A DNA stretch of 64,000 bases from Rhizomys pruinosus (GCA_009823505.1 VZQC01005738.1:354104-418103), one strand, 5' to 3'; counted from the first letter of the stretch, positions 11,556 through 24,697 are shown. Notes: a model not told the origin generated them from the letters alone. Program-made: numbers and translations.

Positions 11556-13437
11556 TTTTTTTTTTTGGAAAAATATGAAAGACATGCAGAAAATGCCCAT
11601 TATAGGTTAAATCAAGCAGCATAAGGAAAAAAATGGTCTGATATGCCACCATGTGTGAGTTATGATATAATATATATATGTTTAAAATGTGTATCTCCAG
11701 AAGTGTGTACAAGAGATCTGAGGGAAACACGCTGCCGCAGACAGGGGAGAAGAGTTACTTCCAACTACAGTGTTTTTGTCCTATTTGAGTTTTGTATGCC
11801 TGTGCATATATTGCATATTCTAAAATATAAATATACCTTTTGAAAAGTAAGTTATTAAAATGTATACAGCATGATCTTTTTTCTTCATTACAAAATAAAC
11901 AAAAACCTGTGCATATGTGAATACACATTTACACTAAAGAAAACCAAAATATATACCAAAAGGATAAAAATGTGTTGTCTTAGGTGGTAGTGTGTTGGAC
12001 CAAGTTTCATCTTTTTTCTTGCCTTCTTTTTTCCCCCCTAAATGTTCTATAATACACAGCAAGGCTTTCATAATTAAACAAAAGCATAAGTTTTGTCTTA
12101 ATGACTTTATCACAAAAGTCCAAGCAAATGGTGATGCAGGTCAGATTTGTGATCAGTGTTCCACAATGTCATGAGAGAGCACAGTCTTTGTTTTTAGGAG
12201 GAGTGGAGAGAAGGAAGCTAAACAGCTTCTGACGTCTTTGCCAGACACATGAGCAGAGATTCAGCCCTGCCACCCTCCAGTGTGAACAGGTACTCGGGGT
12301 GCTTATTTGGGGGATCATTAAGTCTGAATTACAGTGAATGGAGTTCCCACAAGCAGTTGTATCTGAGTCACTGCATGAGGCCAAGGCTGTACACTTGTTC
12401 TGTGAGGTCCCAAGAGCTTGTCCTCCCGCAGTTGTGGGTTCCAAGCATTCTTTTTGGAGTGACAGCAGTTTTATCCCCTTGTGTCCAGCCCTGTCTTCGT
12501 GTACTCTTTCAAGCACCCCTTCTCTCCTGCTCCCTATTGGGGGTAAGTACCCAGAATCTTTCCTGATGGGTGAAGAACAAAGGGAGCTTTTGCTAGTCTG
12601 AACTCATTCTGCAGAACACCTTTGGCTTCAGAGCCTATTAGTTTGTCAACTTAAGCTCTGGGCTTGAAAATGATGGTGGTAGGTGGTATTGTGTATAGGC
12701 CTATGGTAGGGCTAAGAGTAGTTTTGGGTTGGGGGTCACATGTTGGAGAAAGAAGAGAGGAGGATATGGCAGAGGTGGGAAACAGAAGCAGGGAACATGA
12801 CCTGGAATGGCTTTTCCTTTTCCTCTTTTCCAGAGCAATTCTGGATCCTAGGTATTTCCAACACCTTCCTGTAGCCCCATTAAAAGTTGGGGGGAACTGT
12901 ATGACTCTAACCCGTGCTTCTGGCTCCCAGGGCCTATTGCATCTTGAAGTAGCAGAGTCTCCACTTAAACAGATGATCCATAATTTAAGTATGTGCTTCC
13001 CTGTGGTCTGCACCTGCAGTTGAGGTCCTTTACCACTGCTGGCGATGGGGTGAGGGATGCCGAGTGAGTTGCTCAGATCCATGCTGGTCCCATCAGCATG
13101 TACAGCTGATGACAGCACCGTGGGCTCTCACTGTCTTCTTCTGGCTGCTCACTGCTCCAACCACAAGAGCTTTGGGCCACTGGTCTTTTCTGTCTTGCTT
13201 TCATCAATATAAGAATGGGCCTTCTGATATGGTAAATATTCTTCAACTTAGTGTAAACTGTCCTGCTCTCGAATAGTCATAACCATCCAACAAAATAAGC
13301 ACATGGTAGTTAGTAGCTAGAGTTCTGGAATCAGACAAGTCTGGCTCAGACCCTAGCCATGTCCTGTAAGGCCATGCAAACTTGAGGAAAATCTTTCTGG
13401 CTGTCTGCTTTCCTCTTCATCACGTGTGACTAATACC
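11556..13437. other. Unique non-coding DNA, possible Ttc9 3' UTR
   Basis: No SINE or LTR is recognised in nearly 1.9 kb, unusual for this window. It lies directly 3' (minus strand) of the stop codon of the Ttc9-like exon, so part may be its 3' UTR. This is an inference from position and the lack of repeats. Reading frames on both strands here are short and unconserved. Confidence 0.35.
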
Positions 13438-13693
<256 letters not shown>

Positions 13694-13954
13694 CTGGAGC
13701 AGACAAGCAGAGATGCAGGGATGGTTCAACATACCTCTTCTTCAATTTCTTAACAGCCTCTATGTGCCCAGCTTACCCCTCAAATATTGATAGTCTCCAA
13801 AATTCCTCTTGAATCTTTTCCTCTACGCAACCCGTTCTCAACCCCCGCTCTAGTTAGACCTCCGGCTTCCATGCTTACGCCTGGCTCCCGCTCACACCTG
13901 GGTTAATCCCTATGCGTCCCTCCAGGCCCCAACAGCACTCAGCTTCTCCTTTTA

Positions 13955-14155
13955 AAGTTATTTTTTAATTTTTATTTACTATCATTGTGTGAGTGTGTTA
14001 GTTCGGGTCTACATATGAAACTGAGCATGTGGAGGTCAGAGGACAACTTTAGGAAATCCGTTCTCTCTCTCTATCCTGGGATCCAGGGATTGAACTCAGG
14101 TCATCGGGCTTGGTAGCAATCACCTTTATCTGTTGAAACATCTCAGCAGCCCTTG
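13955..14155 (-). mobile_element. B3/B2-type SINE, antisense
   Basis: Antisense tRNA-derived SINE: 'catgtggaggtcagaggaca', 'ccagggattgaactcagg', 'catctcagcagccc' at the reversed 5' end. The counterpart in copy 2 (24698-24895) is indel-rich. Confidence 0.7.
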
Positions 14156-14534
14156 CCTCTTCATTTTACCTGAGCCTTCTCAGTGAAAACATGTGCAATA
14201 TTCACACAAGTGGCTATTCCATTTCATAAGACAGTGAATCCTAAATCTTCCTGTCAATAAATACAACTTTGTTTTCTCATCTTCCACATACCCATTTCCG
14301 GCTCCCTCTCTGGCTGAACCATACTATTGCCTCCCCATAGTTCTCTTCTTATTCCTCTTTTGGTTCCAACAATTTTTTTTTCTTTACCTACTAATACCTG
14401 CTGGAACCTTAGCATCCACCTGGGTTAGACACACTGCTGATATTTCTGCTTTTCTTCTTTCTAAGCACATGGTAAATTACACACACTGCCTGACATTTTG
14501 TGGTGTCGCTTGCTTTGGCCAATGAAATATAAGC
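14156..14534. other. No feature recognised
   Basis: Unique non-coding sequence, almost unchanged in copy 2 until about 25115. Confidence 0.4.
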
Positions 14535-14795
14535 ACAAGGGCTGAGGAGATGACTCCATCACCAAATCCTTGCCTTGTAAGTGTGAAGACCTGAATTTGA
14601 GCCTGAGAACCTGTGTTAACAAGGCCTGGCGAGAAGTGCTGGGAAAGTAGAGACAGGCAGGTGTAAGGGCTCAGTGGTCAGCCTACTTGGCAAGTTTTAG
14701 ACTCTAGAGAGACTCTGTCTCAAAAAACAAAACAAAAACCAAGGTGGACATCAGCTGAAAAACAACACTCCAGAGTTGTCTTCCAACCTAGACAG

Positions 14796-14832
<37 letters not shown>
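14535..14832 (+). mobile_element. B3-type SINE with (CA)n tail
   Basis: Plus-strand SINE: 'gggctgaggagatgactcc', 'gacctgaatttgagcctgag', an internal 'tctcaaaaaacaaaac', and a CA run at about 14800-14832. Confidence 0.7.
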
Positions 14833-14833
<1 letters not shown>

Positions 14834-15659
14834 GCATGTAGACTCACTGTTCCATAGAACTGTCCTCCAAAAGACAGACCATGGACAGATGCCATCTTCC
14901 CAAGGTTGGTTGCACCCACTTCCCTAGGATCATCAGAGCTAAGCTTCTTGACTGTCACACTCCACTAGAAAGGAGGGGCAGGGAGAGTCAGCCATGCCCT
15001 GCCCCAACCAACCAGTCAGCCCTAGTTGCCTGAGGGGGAGCGGCTAAGGATATGTAGGATGAGGAAGTTTGGGGGAGGGTCTCTTGCTATTTTGTGCAGC
15101 TGTGTGGAACTCACAATCCATGCCTGGATGGAGACTTTCTAGTGTGGCCTTAGGAGGGGAGCATCCACACTCCTGTGAATAAACCCTCACCCATTGCTCT
15201 GTAAGAAAGCACCATAAACTCCCTGGTTTTCCACACTGTAGTTTGGCAAAATTGCACCTTGGTTTGTTGTAGGGACAAAGAGAGGAGGGGCCAGATGTTG
15301 TTTGCCGCTCCCAGAAGGAATTTTAGCTACATGCACTCATGCACATATGCAGCTACATACAGGAACATGCATGCATAATGACATTAATTAGTCCACGAAC
15401 GTGACATATGCCCTTCAGGGGCTGAAGTTTCAATATCCATTTTTTTTTATTTCCCCTACCACAGTGATTGACAGTGCTTTGACAGCTTACAGCAGGATGA
15501 GGTGGACCAGTACTCCCACTTGAGCCATGATGGGCAGGTGGTTTGAGCAATGCATCAATGTGCCATGCGTTTGTATAAATGAAAGTCTGAATCTATTTGT
15601 TGGTGTTGAACTGCTGATGCCTCTTAGGCCTTCTTCCTTCCTTCCTCTTCCCTCCTGTC
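14833..15659. other. No feature recognised
   Basis: Non-coding sequence without a recognisable repeat or exon. Confidence 0.4.
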
Positions 15660-15896
15660 CCAATTTGCTTTATTTTTTTAATTTTAAATTTATTTTTATT
15701 TTATGTACATGAGTGTTTTGCCTGCATGCATGTAAGTGCACCCATGTATGTAATGACTGACTGTGGATGCCAGAAGAGGGTGACAGCTCATGGAACTGGA
15801 GTAACACATGGTTCTTATCTGCTGTGTGTTAATTGTCAGGTTCTCTTAACCTTAATTGCCAGTGTTCTTAACCTCTGTGCCATCTCTCCAGGCCCC
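15660..15896 (-). mobile_element. B2-type SINE, antisense
   Basis: Starts with a T-rich stretch (reversed A tail), then 'ttgcctgcatgcatgtaag', 'ggatgccagaagagggtgac' and ends 'gccatctctccaggcccc'. A short internal duplication is visible ('ttaaccttaattgccagtg'). Confidence 0.75.
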
Positions 15897-15899
15897 TAG

Positions 15900-16290
15900 T
15901 TTGCTTTATGTTGTTGTGATAAAATACTGTCCAAAAGCAACTTGGGGAGGAAAGGGTTGATTTCATCTTCATCTTCCGCTTTTCAGTAAATCATAGAGGA
16001 ATGTCAGAGCAGGAACCCAAGGTAGAGGCAGGGACTGAAGCAGAGACCATGGAGGAACACTACCTACTGACTTGCTTACCTACTGTTCTTACACAGCCCA
16101 GGCCACTGACCAGGGATAGCACCACCCACAATGAGCTGGGCCCTTTCACATCAATCAGAAAATAAGAAAATGCCCTATAGAGGAGCTTAAAGGACAATCT
16201 GATGGAGGAAATCCCTCAATTGAGGTTCCTTCTTCCCAGGTGTCTGTCTCTGGTCTGTGTCAAGTTGACAAAAACTAACCAGAGCACTTC
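15900..16290 (-). mobile_element. MT-type MaLR LTR, antisense
   Basis: Reads 'ttgttgtgataaaatactg', 'caacttggggaggaaagggt', 'gaccatggaggaacactacc', 'cagcccaggccactgacc', 'caattgaggttccttcttcc', 'tcaagttgacaaaaactaac'. I recognise this order as a very common rodent LTR in reverse orientation; the subfamily is not assigned. Confidence 0.6.
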
Positions 16291-16577
16291 CTGCCCTCCA
16301 TCTGAACATGCTGATTGAAAATGCTGACGATCCCTTTCTTGACTATTGGGCGAGATTAGAGCTATGCATTCACCCTGGCCCCAGGCCTCAACCACCTCAA
16401 ATCATATCAAACTATGTTCAGACTGCACTAGGAGATCTACTCTCCCATCCAGGGACACTTCACTGTGGGATAGCATGCTCTGCTCTCTTAGGATGTATGT
16501 GACATCATTAATCTTGATGTCTGAAACCAAATTTTGAGTGGAGAGCTATTTCTAAGAATTGGCCACAGTATGGGGTT

Positions 16578-16765
16578 GGAGGGCTGGTTCTGTGGTTAAG
16601 AGCATGTACTACTCTTGCAGATGGCCCATGTCAGGTGGCTCACAGCTACTTGTAACTCCAGCTCCAGGGATGTTACACCCTCTCCTGGTCTCTATAAACA
16701 TGCATTCACATGTTTATAACACAGACACAGACATATAAATAAAAATGAATTTTATAAAACAAAGA
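16578..16765 (+). mobile_element. B2-type SINE
   Basis: Plus strand: 'ggttctgtggttaagagca' (A-box region), 'gtaactccagctccaggga', and an 'aaataaaaatgaatttt' tail. Confidence 0.7.
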
Positions 16766-16904
16766 AATGCCCACACTGGTTTGTGATGTGGATGTCTGTT
16801 GCTTTGGAAGGAGTAATGACTACTGCATTGACAACACTCTAGTTCTTGATCTATGTGTTCATGATGTTCGAATTGTTCATTTTGTAAAAATTAATTGATC
16901 TTTG

Positions 16905-17060
16905 CCAGGTGTAGTGGCGCACGCCTTTAATCCTAGCACTCAGGAGGCAGAGGCAGGCGGATCTTTGAGAGTTCAAGGCCAGCCTGGTCTACAGAGTAAG
17001 TTCCAGGATAGCTGGAGCTACAGGGAGACCCTGTCTTGAAAAGACCAAAAAAAATACACA
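16905..17060 (+). mobile_element. B1 SINE
   Basis: Nearly full-length 7SL-derived B1: 'gccaggtgtagtggcgcac', 'aggaggcagaggcaggcgg', 'caaggccagcctggtctac', 'gggagaccctgtcttg', A-rich end. Confidence 0.9.
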
Positions 17061-17254
17061 TGATTGATGTACTTTATTGTATGTGTGTCATAATACGTTT
17101 AAGAGATTATTATGGCATTTATTGGCCATATTCTTAAATAACTTGAACTCTGTCTTCTTTATCTTCAGGGTATTCTTTGAGGTGGGGTAGTGTGTCTGTT
17201 GTGGAATGGGGTTAGTGACAGAAAAAGGAAGCAGACACTTTTAAAATCTAGTTA

Positions 17255-17405
17255 TAGGCCAGGTATGGTGATGCACACCTAAAATTCCTGTACTAGGGAT
17301 GCAGAATCAGGTGGATAGAGAGATCAAGAGAGCCTTGGCTACACAGTGAGTTCAAGGCCAGTCTGGGATACATGAGACCTTGTTTCAAAAGACAGAATAA
17401 AGAAA
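17255..17405 (+). mobile_element. B1-like SINE, diverged
   Basis: Older B1-related element: 'ggccaggtatggtgatgcac', 'gagttcaaggccagtctggg', 'agaccttgtttcaaaagac'. Confidence 0.75.
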
Positions 17406-17778
17406 TACAGAATGATATAAATGCCAAACAGACCCACAAAACAATTCCCCTTTACAATTGCAAGAGAGTACCTGGTGAGAACTCAGGCAGGAAGCGGCGT
17501 ATCGGCCACTGTATCAGCTACAACCAGCCAGCTCCTGCTGACTGACCCCTGTTCTCACTTTGTTCACCATCACCACCCATAAGTTTTGCTATCTTGGAAA
17601 TTCACATCAGTAAAACCGTACAGCATATACTACCTTGTGTCTGGCTCCTCTCACTCAATGTATTATTTCTGAGATTCGTCCATTTGCTATGGAATATAGC
17701 ACATTTACGTTTCCTCCCCTCTATTGTATACCACTGTATGAAAGTACCATAATCCATTTCTCCATCTACCCGTTGACA

Positions 17779-18068
17779 GTTTGTGTGTTGTCTGTTGCTG
17801 TGATAAAACACCATGGCCAAGGCAACTTATAAAGGGAAGAGTTGATTTGGGCCAACATTCCAGAAGGATGGGAGCGAGTCACCAGGGAGGTATGGCAAGA
17901 GGCAGCTGGGCCAAGTGGCTGAGGATTTGCATCTTCAAGCACCAGTGGATGGGAGCAGAGAGGGCACCTGGAAGGGGGAGGATACTATGACCTTTCCCAA
18001 ACAGCACCACCACCTGACCAAGTAGTCAAATACTGGAGTCTTCGGGGGGACATTTCTCATTCAAACCA
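17779..18068 (-). mobile_element. ORR1-like MaLR LTR, antisense, inside L1M
   Basis: Reverse complement has the ORR1 order: 'ggtttgaatgagaaatgtcc' at the start and 'aagttgccttggccatggtg' near the end. It splits the L1M fragment and is therefore younger. Confidence 0.65.
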
Positions 18069-18149
18069 TAATTTGATCATCTTTAGTAACTGGATATTTT
18101 GAATAACGCGATGCTACGAACAAGTCCTTTTATAGCAAGAATATGTCAG

Positions 18150-18422
18150 GTCCAGAGAGATGGCTCAGTGGGTAAAGAACTTATTGTGGAAGCACAAGGA
18201 CCCGAGATTCAATCCCCAGAACCCACATGAAATGAGCAATAGCAGCAGATGAGAGTCTGTAATCCCAGCACTCCTGTGGCGGGATGTGAGGGGGACACAG
18301 GAGAGTCCCAGGAAGCTCCGGGGCCGGCTGGCCTGGTATGGCAGACAAGAGACCTGATGTCAAAGTTGACATCAAGGACCAGGACCTGAGTTTGTCCTCT
18401 GACCTTCACACTTATGCCCCCT

Positions 18423-18468
<46 letters not shown>

Positions 18469-18470
18469 AT
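18150..18470 (+). mobile_element. B3-type SINE with (CA)n tail, inside L1M
   Basis: Plus-strand body 'tccagagagatggctcagtg', 'attcaatccccagaaccc', then CA run at about 18425-18468. Confidence 0.75.
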
Positions 18471-19040
18471 ATGTAGAGGGGAGATCATTTGCCATAGGCC
18501 ATATCCACATCCTGCTTTAGGAGACAATGCTAAACTGTCCTGTCCTGTACTGTACACAACAGCACCAACCTATATTTCCACTAGCAGTGTGAGCTGCCCA
18601 CATTTCTGCCAGGCCTGGGAATCATCAGCCATTTAATTTTAGCAGTTCTGTTAGGAGTATTGGAAAATCATAATTGTGTTTCCCTGAGGACTGTTAATGT
18701 TCTTGGACCATTTGGAAATCTTCCTCAGGGATGTCACTGTTAACATCTTCTGCACATCTTTTCCTTATTGATTTGCAGTTCTTTAAATATTCTGGCCACA
18801 AGTCCTTTGTGAGTTCTATGAATTACAAATGCACTCTCATTTTGTGGTTTGTCTTTTTAATCTCTTAATGTTGTCTTCTGATGATAAAAGCTATTAATTT
18901 TGTTGAGGTCCTCTACATCTATCTTTTCCTTTTTTAGCATTTCTTTCACATGTGTTTTGTTGAAGAAATATTTTCTTCTCCAAACTCACAACAGTATTTA
19001 CCTATATTACATGATATCATTTTTCTTTTCACATTAGAGT

Positions 19041-19385
19041 TTTTAGTTTTTATTTTGTGAATTAAGGAAGGGTCGTGGGGCACACGTGGGCCACGGCGCA
19101 TGTGTGGAAGTCAGAGGACAACTTTTGGGCCTTGGTTCTCGTCTTCCACCTGTGAAGACACTCTCTCTGGTTTCTGCTGCTATGCAGGGTACTCCATGCT
19201 AGTTGGCCCACGGATTTCTGGATGCTTCTCCTGGCTTCACCTCCTATGTTGCCTTAGGAGTGCTAGGATTACAGATGGACACCACCCACTGCATGCAGCT
19301 TTTATATGGGTTCTGGGTCGAATACATGTCTTTAGGCTTGCACAGCAGGTGCTTTTACCCACTGAAGTATCTCCCTAGGCCTCAC
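19041..19385 (-). mobile_element. B3-type SINE, antisense, inside L1M
   Basis: Contains 'tgtggaagtcagaggacaac', 'gtgctaggattacagatgg' and ends 'actgaagtatctccctaggc', a reversed SINE head. The middle contains extra sequence, so it may be composite. Confidence 0.55.
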
Positions 19386-19802
19386 GTTCAGTTATGTGAG
19401 CCATGTGGAACCACTTTTATAATGTAATGTGAGGTAGAGTTGAAGATTCATTTTTTACACTTATATTTCATACACACACTATATATATTATCTGAGTGTA
19501 CCTTGTCCTATTTAACCAGCCACTTCTCAAATGCCAATCCTCTCTTGAGGGTCCCAAATCACTGAATTAAGGAGGTAACTTCTACTACAGCCCCATCTTG
19601 GATTACTGAGGTCATTTTGATGGTAGGGTTGAGGAGAACTAGTACACTACCATCGCTTGTAGACAGGTCAGCACCTCTCCTAATCAGTAAGTTAAAGATT
19701 ATGAGGAAATAATTTTTGTGTGCGATAATAAGATATCTCTGTCTTTGGTTCTTTTGGCTCACCTGAATCCATATGTTCTTTACTGTAAACAAAGTTTCAC
19801 TG

Positions 19803-19854
19803 TCATATATATGTTAAATGTATATGTGTGTATGTGTGTAATATATATATGAGA

Positions 19855-19898
<44 letters not shown>

Positions 19899-19905
19899 AG
19901 TATAG
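19803..19905. repeat. (AT)n(GT)n microsatellite at duplication edge
   Basis: AT run at about 19855-19882, then GT to about 19899. Copy 2 stops matching in the AT run, at about 30660. Confidence 0.85.
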
Positions 19906-21597
19906 ATTTCTACATGTAGGTTCAGGTTGCTACAGAGGCCAGGGGTATTGGATCCACTGGAGCTGGAGTTATAGGTGGCTGTGAGTAGGTGCTTATGTCT
20001 TTGGGAACAGTATAGATCTTTGTAATTATAAATTGATGATTTAAATTTCCAAATAAAAATCAAAATGATTGTATTTAAAAATCACAGTCACACCCCTATC
20101 ACTCTAGTTCATATATTCTGTTATTTGTCTTAAGGCCTATCATGATTGAGAGGTTATGCTGAAATACACAAAAATTCAAATAAAAGTTAAACATAACGGA
20201 TAGGAAATTTTTAAAATATTTTTGTTTGATAAGGTTAGTCCCATTCTGCATATGTATTAAACCTATATTATACATATGCATGTAAAAAATAAAAAGATAA
20301 ACTGATCTCTGGAGACCACAGGGTGGTTGTACCCAGAGCACTTGTGGCAGCATACACAAGATCTTTAACACACAAGTCAGAGAAAAATCCAACACAGAAG
20401 GGAGAGATGAGCAGGGAAGCCCCATCCGTAGCTGAGGATCTACTGGGAATTGATAAATGCCAGGAGAAGGAGAATCAGTTTTCTCTGTTGATGTGAAAAC
20501 TAGCAGGTTGACCAGACTCAAAGTGATAGAAGTATTCCCAAGAGCATTTGGAAAACACAAATCAGAGTCTATAAGCCTCAAAAAGAGCCCCAAAATAATA
20601 AAGTACATGAATCCGGTACCAGTAAGGTGCTTGTAGAAATGGGGAGAGTTTCTGGATAGGATCAAAATACACTGCATGAAATTCTCAAGTAAATAAGATA
20701 TTTTAAAGATGTTTATGGGACTGACAAGAGACTGAGGAAGTACACAATGCTAGAAAATTCCATGGCACACAAGGATGAATAGAATCCACTATTCTGTAGT
20801 CAAATTTAGAAACAACAGGTGCACTGATTCTTGCAGTGCCCACCACCATTCATTATTCTACTGAAAAGTACCATATGCATCAGCAGTTGGAAAAAAAAAA
20901 ATCTCTCAGTGTTTGAATATACGGAAAGGCTTCTATTTTGTCCTTATTCTAGAAAGGTACTTTAACTACCCAGAACACTCTACACTATTCACATAAACGT
21001 TTTATGTTGTGAATCCTTTGAATCTTTTGGTGGTTGAGCCACCTAGTGCCAGTCTTATCTTTCTTTATCCCAATATGAATAATCTGTTTTCCTTTCTAAT
21101 GGCTTTGGAAATGTCTCTTATCATTTGCTATAATAATTATCCATGATGTGACAAAATATAATTATCTATGATGATACAAAAATATCATCTCTTTGGTGTG
21201 AGTTTCAATCTCAAGAATCATCACATTTAAATTTTATAACATATTCAGCTACATATATTTATTTTATTTTTCCTCCTGTGGGATTCCCATGAGACATGTA
21301 ATGGAATTCAAGAAAATCTCTTTTTCTTCTCTTTTTATGCTATTTATTTTACATCTGGTTTATCTATTTGAGCTGCATTTTTTACAAATTCCTAACTACA
21401 GAAGTCACTAATAATGAGTGAATTTATCATTTAACTTGTGTGTAATTATAATTATTACCATACATTTACAGTTATCTTATTTGATAATGGCACAGATTTG
21501 AAATTTTCACTTTATTGGTCATTTCAAAGAGAGCTTGTGGGCCATAATATGAAAAGCTCTTAATGCTGTGACCAAACATTGAGGCTCTCCACAGAAT
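19883..21597. other. Single-copy segment between the two duplicates
   Basis: Found only once. It holds a short SINE-like piece (about 19910-20000), the L1 3' UTR at 20290-20700, and AT-rich sequence (20700-21597) with no recognised feature. Confidence 0.6.
20290..20700 (+). mobile_element. Rodent L1 3' UTR fragment
   Basis: Contains the rodent L1 3' UTR pattern ('ctactgggaattgataaatg', 'agaatcagttttctct', 'aggttgaccagactca', 'cccaagagcatttgg'). The long minus-strand open frame across it has no recognisable product and is a shadow. Confidence 0.55.
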
Positions 21598-21598
21598 N
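21598..21598. other. Single ambiguous base (N) at duplication edge
   Basis: An N lies about 20-40 bp before the left edge of copy 2. The only other N in the window is at 2946, in the poly-A junction. It probably marks a closed gap. Confidence 0.85.
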
Positions 21599-21924
21599 TA
21601 TCATCTCTATCTTATCTCTCTCTCTATATCGATCTAGTCTCTCAGGCTTCTAGGGTTGGCCTTGAACTCTCGGTTTATACCCAAGGTTTTGAAACATGTG
21701 ATGTGAAAAACTTCCAGATTCCTTCCTGCTTCTCCTCCCAGTGCTGGGAGATTGATTACAGGTTTTATTACAGGGTTTTTGAAGCCCTATCGCCCCATGC
21801 ATCTTCTCTATGGGTGTGCGGGGTATCAGTACCAGGTCCTCACCAATGCAGTGTAAGCACCTACAATACTGACGTTACACTCTTGAACTTTCTCTTCCCA
21901 CAAGCTCCAGGCCTCTTGGTCTCA

Positions 21925-22290
21925 CAGACTCTTCCTCAATTTCTTTTTTTTCTTCTTTTTTCTCTTTATTTGTTTATTTACGGATTTCTACAATATAATA
22001 CACAAGTTGTTTTTTCCGACTAACATTGATGTCACTCAGTTTGCCGTTACAATTAGGTAATGGTGCATTTTTTTTTTGAAGTGACCCAAATTATTAAGCA
22101 TAGTATGAATGTACTACATTATGTAAAACCAATTTGCACGTATCTATGTCCAAATTTTGAACAACCCCAAGTTTCCCATAGTCTAGTTGGAGAAGCTTGT
22201 ATGCACAAGCATGTTGCTCAAATAGGAGTCCAGTCATATTGCTGTAGTCTCACGATTCACCCAATCTCCTCTTCTTCAATTTCTTTTTTT
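21925..22290 (-). mobile_element. Retroposed transcript copy, in duplicate 2
   Basis: Counterpart of 11192-11555 with many small indels. The flanking direct repeat is degraded on the left and still readable at the right end ('cttcttcaatttctttt'). Confidence 0.55.
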
Positions 22291-24169
22291 TGTTTGGAAA
22301 AATATGAAAAGACATGCAGAAAATGCCCATTATAGGTTAAATAAAGCAGCATAAGGAAAAAAAATGGTCTGATTATGCCAACCATGTGTGAGTATGATAT
22401 ATATATATATGTTTAAAATGTGTATCTCCAGAAGTGTGTACAAGAGATCTGAGGGAAACACGCTGCCGCAGACAGGGGAGAAGAGTTACTTCCAACTACA
22501 GTGTTTTTGTCCTATTTGAGTTTTGTATGCCTGTGCATATATTGCATATTCTAAAATATAAATATACCTTTTGAAAAGTAAGTTATTAAAATGTATACAG
22601 CATGATCTTTTTCTTATATTACAAATAAAACAAAAAACTGTGCATATGTGAATAAATTTACGCTTTAAAGAAAACCAAAATATATACCAAAAGGATAAAA
22701 ATGTGTTGTCTTAGGTGGTAGTGTGTTGGACCAAGTTTCATCTTTTTTCTTGCCTTCTTTTTTCCCCCCTAAATGTTCTATAATACACAGCAAGGCTTTC
22801 ATAATTAAACAAAAGCATAAGTTTTGTCTTAATGACTTTATCACAAAAGTCCAAGCAAATGGTGATGCAGGTCAGATTTGTGATCAGTGTTCCACAATGT
22901 CATGAGAGAGCACAGTCTTTGTTTTTAGGAGGAGTGGAGAGAAGGAAGCTAAACAGCTTCTGACGTCTTTGCCAGACACATGAGCAGAGATTCAGCCCTG
23001 CCACCCTCCAGTGTGAACAGGTACTCGGGGTGCTTATTTGGGGGATCATTAAGTCTGAATTACAGTGAATGGAGTTCCCACAAGCAGTTGTATCTGAGTC
23101 ACTGCATGAGGCCAAGGCTGTACACTTGTTCTGTGAGGTCCCAAGAGCTTGTCCTCCCGCAGTTGTGGGTTCCAAGCATTCTTTTTGGAGTGACAGCAGT
23201 TTTATCCCCTTGTGTCCAGCCCTGTCTTCGTGTACTCTTTCAAGCACCCCTTCTCTCCTGCTCCCTATTGGGGGTAAGTACCCAGAATCTTTCCTGATGG
23301 GTGAAGAACAAAGGGAGCTTTTGCTAGTCTGAACTCATTCTGCAGAACACCTTTGGCTTCAGAGCCTATTAGTTTGTCAACTTAAGCTCTGGGCTTGAAA
23401 ATGATGGTGGTAGGTGGTATTGTGTATAGGCCTATGGTAGGGCTAAGAGTAGTTTTGGGTTGGGGGTCACATGTTGGAGAAAGAAGAGAGGCGGGATTAT
23501 TGGAGGGTGGGAAACCGAAGCAGGGAAACATGACCTGGAAAGGCTTTTCCTTCCTCTTCTCCAGATGCACTTCTGGATCCTAGGTATTTCCAACACCTTC
23601 CTGTAGCCCCATTAAAAGTTGGGGGGAACTGTATGACTCTAACCCGTGCTTCTGGCTCCCAGGGCCTATTGCATCTTGAAGTAGCAGAGTCTCCACTTAA
23701 ACAGATGATCCATAATTTAAGTATGTGCTTCCCTGTGGTCTGCACCTGCAGTTGAGGTCCTTTACCACTGCTGGCGATGGGGTGAGGGATGCCGAGTGAG
23801 TTGCTCAGATCCATGCTGGTCCCATCAGCATGTACAGCTGATGACAGCACCGTGGGCTCTCACTGTCTTCTTCTGGCTGCTCACTGCTCCAACCACAAGA
23901 GCTTTGGGCCACTGGTCTTTTCTGTCTTGCTTTCATCAATATAAGAATGGGCCTTCTGATATGGTAAATATTCTTCAACTTAGTGTAAACTGTCCTGCTC
24001 TCGAATAGTCATAACCATCCAACAAAATAAGCACATGGTAGTTAGTAGCTAGAGTTCTGGAATCAGACAAGTCTGGCTCAGACCCTAGCCATGTCCTGTA
24101 AGGCCATGCAAACTTGAGGAAAATCTTTCTGGCTGTCTGCTTTCCTCTTCATCACGTGTGACTAATACC
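22291..24169. other. Unique non-coding DNA, copy 2
   Basis: Counterpart of 11556-13437. Largely identical to it, with small noisy blocks near 22605-22665 and 23485-23580. Same comment on a possible Ttc9 3' UTR. Confidence 0.4.
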
Positions 24170-24425
<256 letters not shown>

Positions 24426-24697
24426 CTGGAGCAGACAAGCAAGAGATGCAGGGATGGTTCTTTCAACAGTTACCTCTTCTTCAATTTCTTAACAGCCTCT
24501 ATGTGCCCAGCTTACCCCTCAAATATTGATAGTCTCCAAAATTCCTCTTGAATCTTTTCCTCTACGCAACCCGTTCTCAACCCCCGCTCTAGTTAGACCT
24601 CCGGCTTCCATGCTTACGCCTGGCTCCCGCTCACACCTGGGTTAATCCCTATGCGTCCCTCCAGGCCCCAACAGCACTCAGCTTCTCCTTTTAAAGT

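Larger units (their letters stand above)
17565..19800 (-). mobile_element. Ancient L1M LINE fragment, broken by insertions
   Basis: Segments at 17565-17778, 18069-18148, 18530-19040 and 19386-19800 match, in order, the well-known antisense 3' part of old mammalian L1 elements ('tttccactagcagtgtgag', 'aagtcctttgtgagttcta', then 'ggtagagttgaagattcatt'). An LTR and two B3 SINEs interrupt it. No coding capacity remains. Confidence 0.65.

Noticed and set aside
12169..12516. A 115-codon minus-strand frame (repeated at 22900-23247)
   Set aside because: Its identity in both copies reflects the duplicated DNA, not coding conservation. An overlapping plus-strand frame is equally long and no family is recognised.
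20099..20677. A 192-codon minus-strand ORF
   Set aside because: It largely overlaps the L1 3' UTR antisense and has no recognisable domain.
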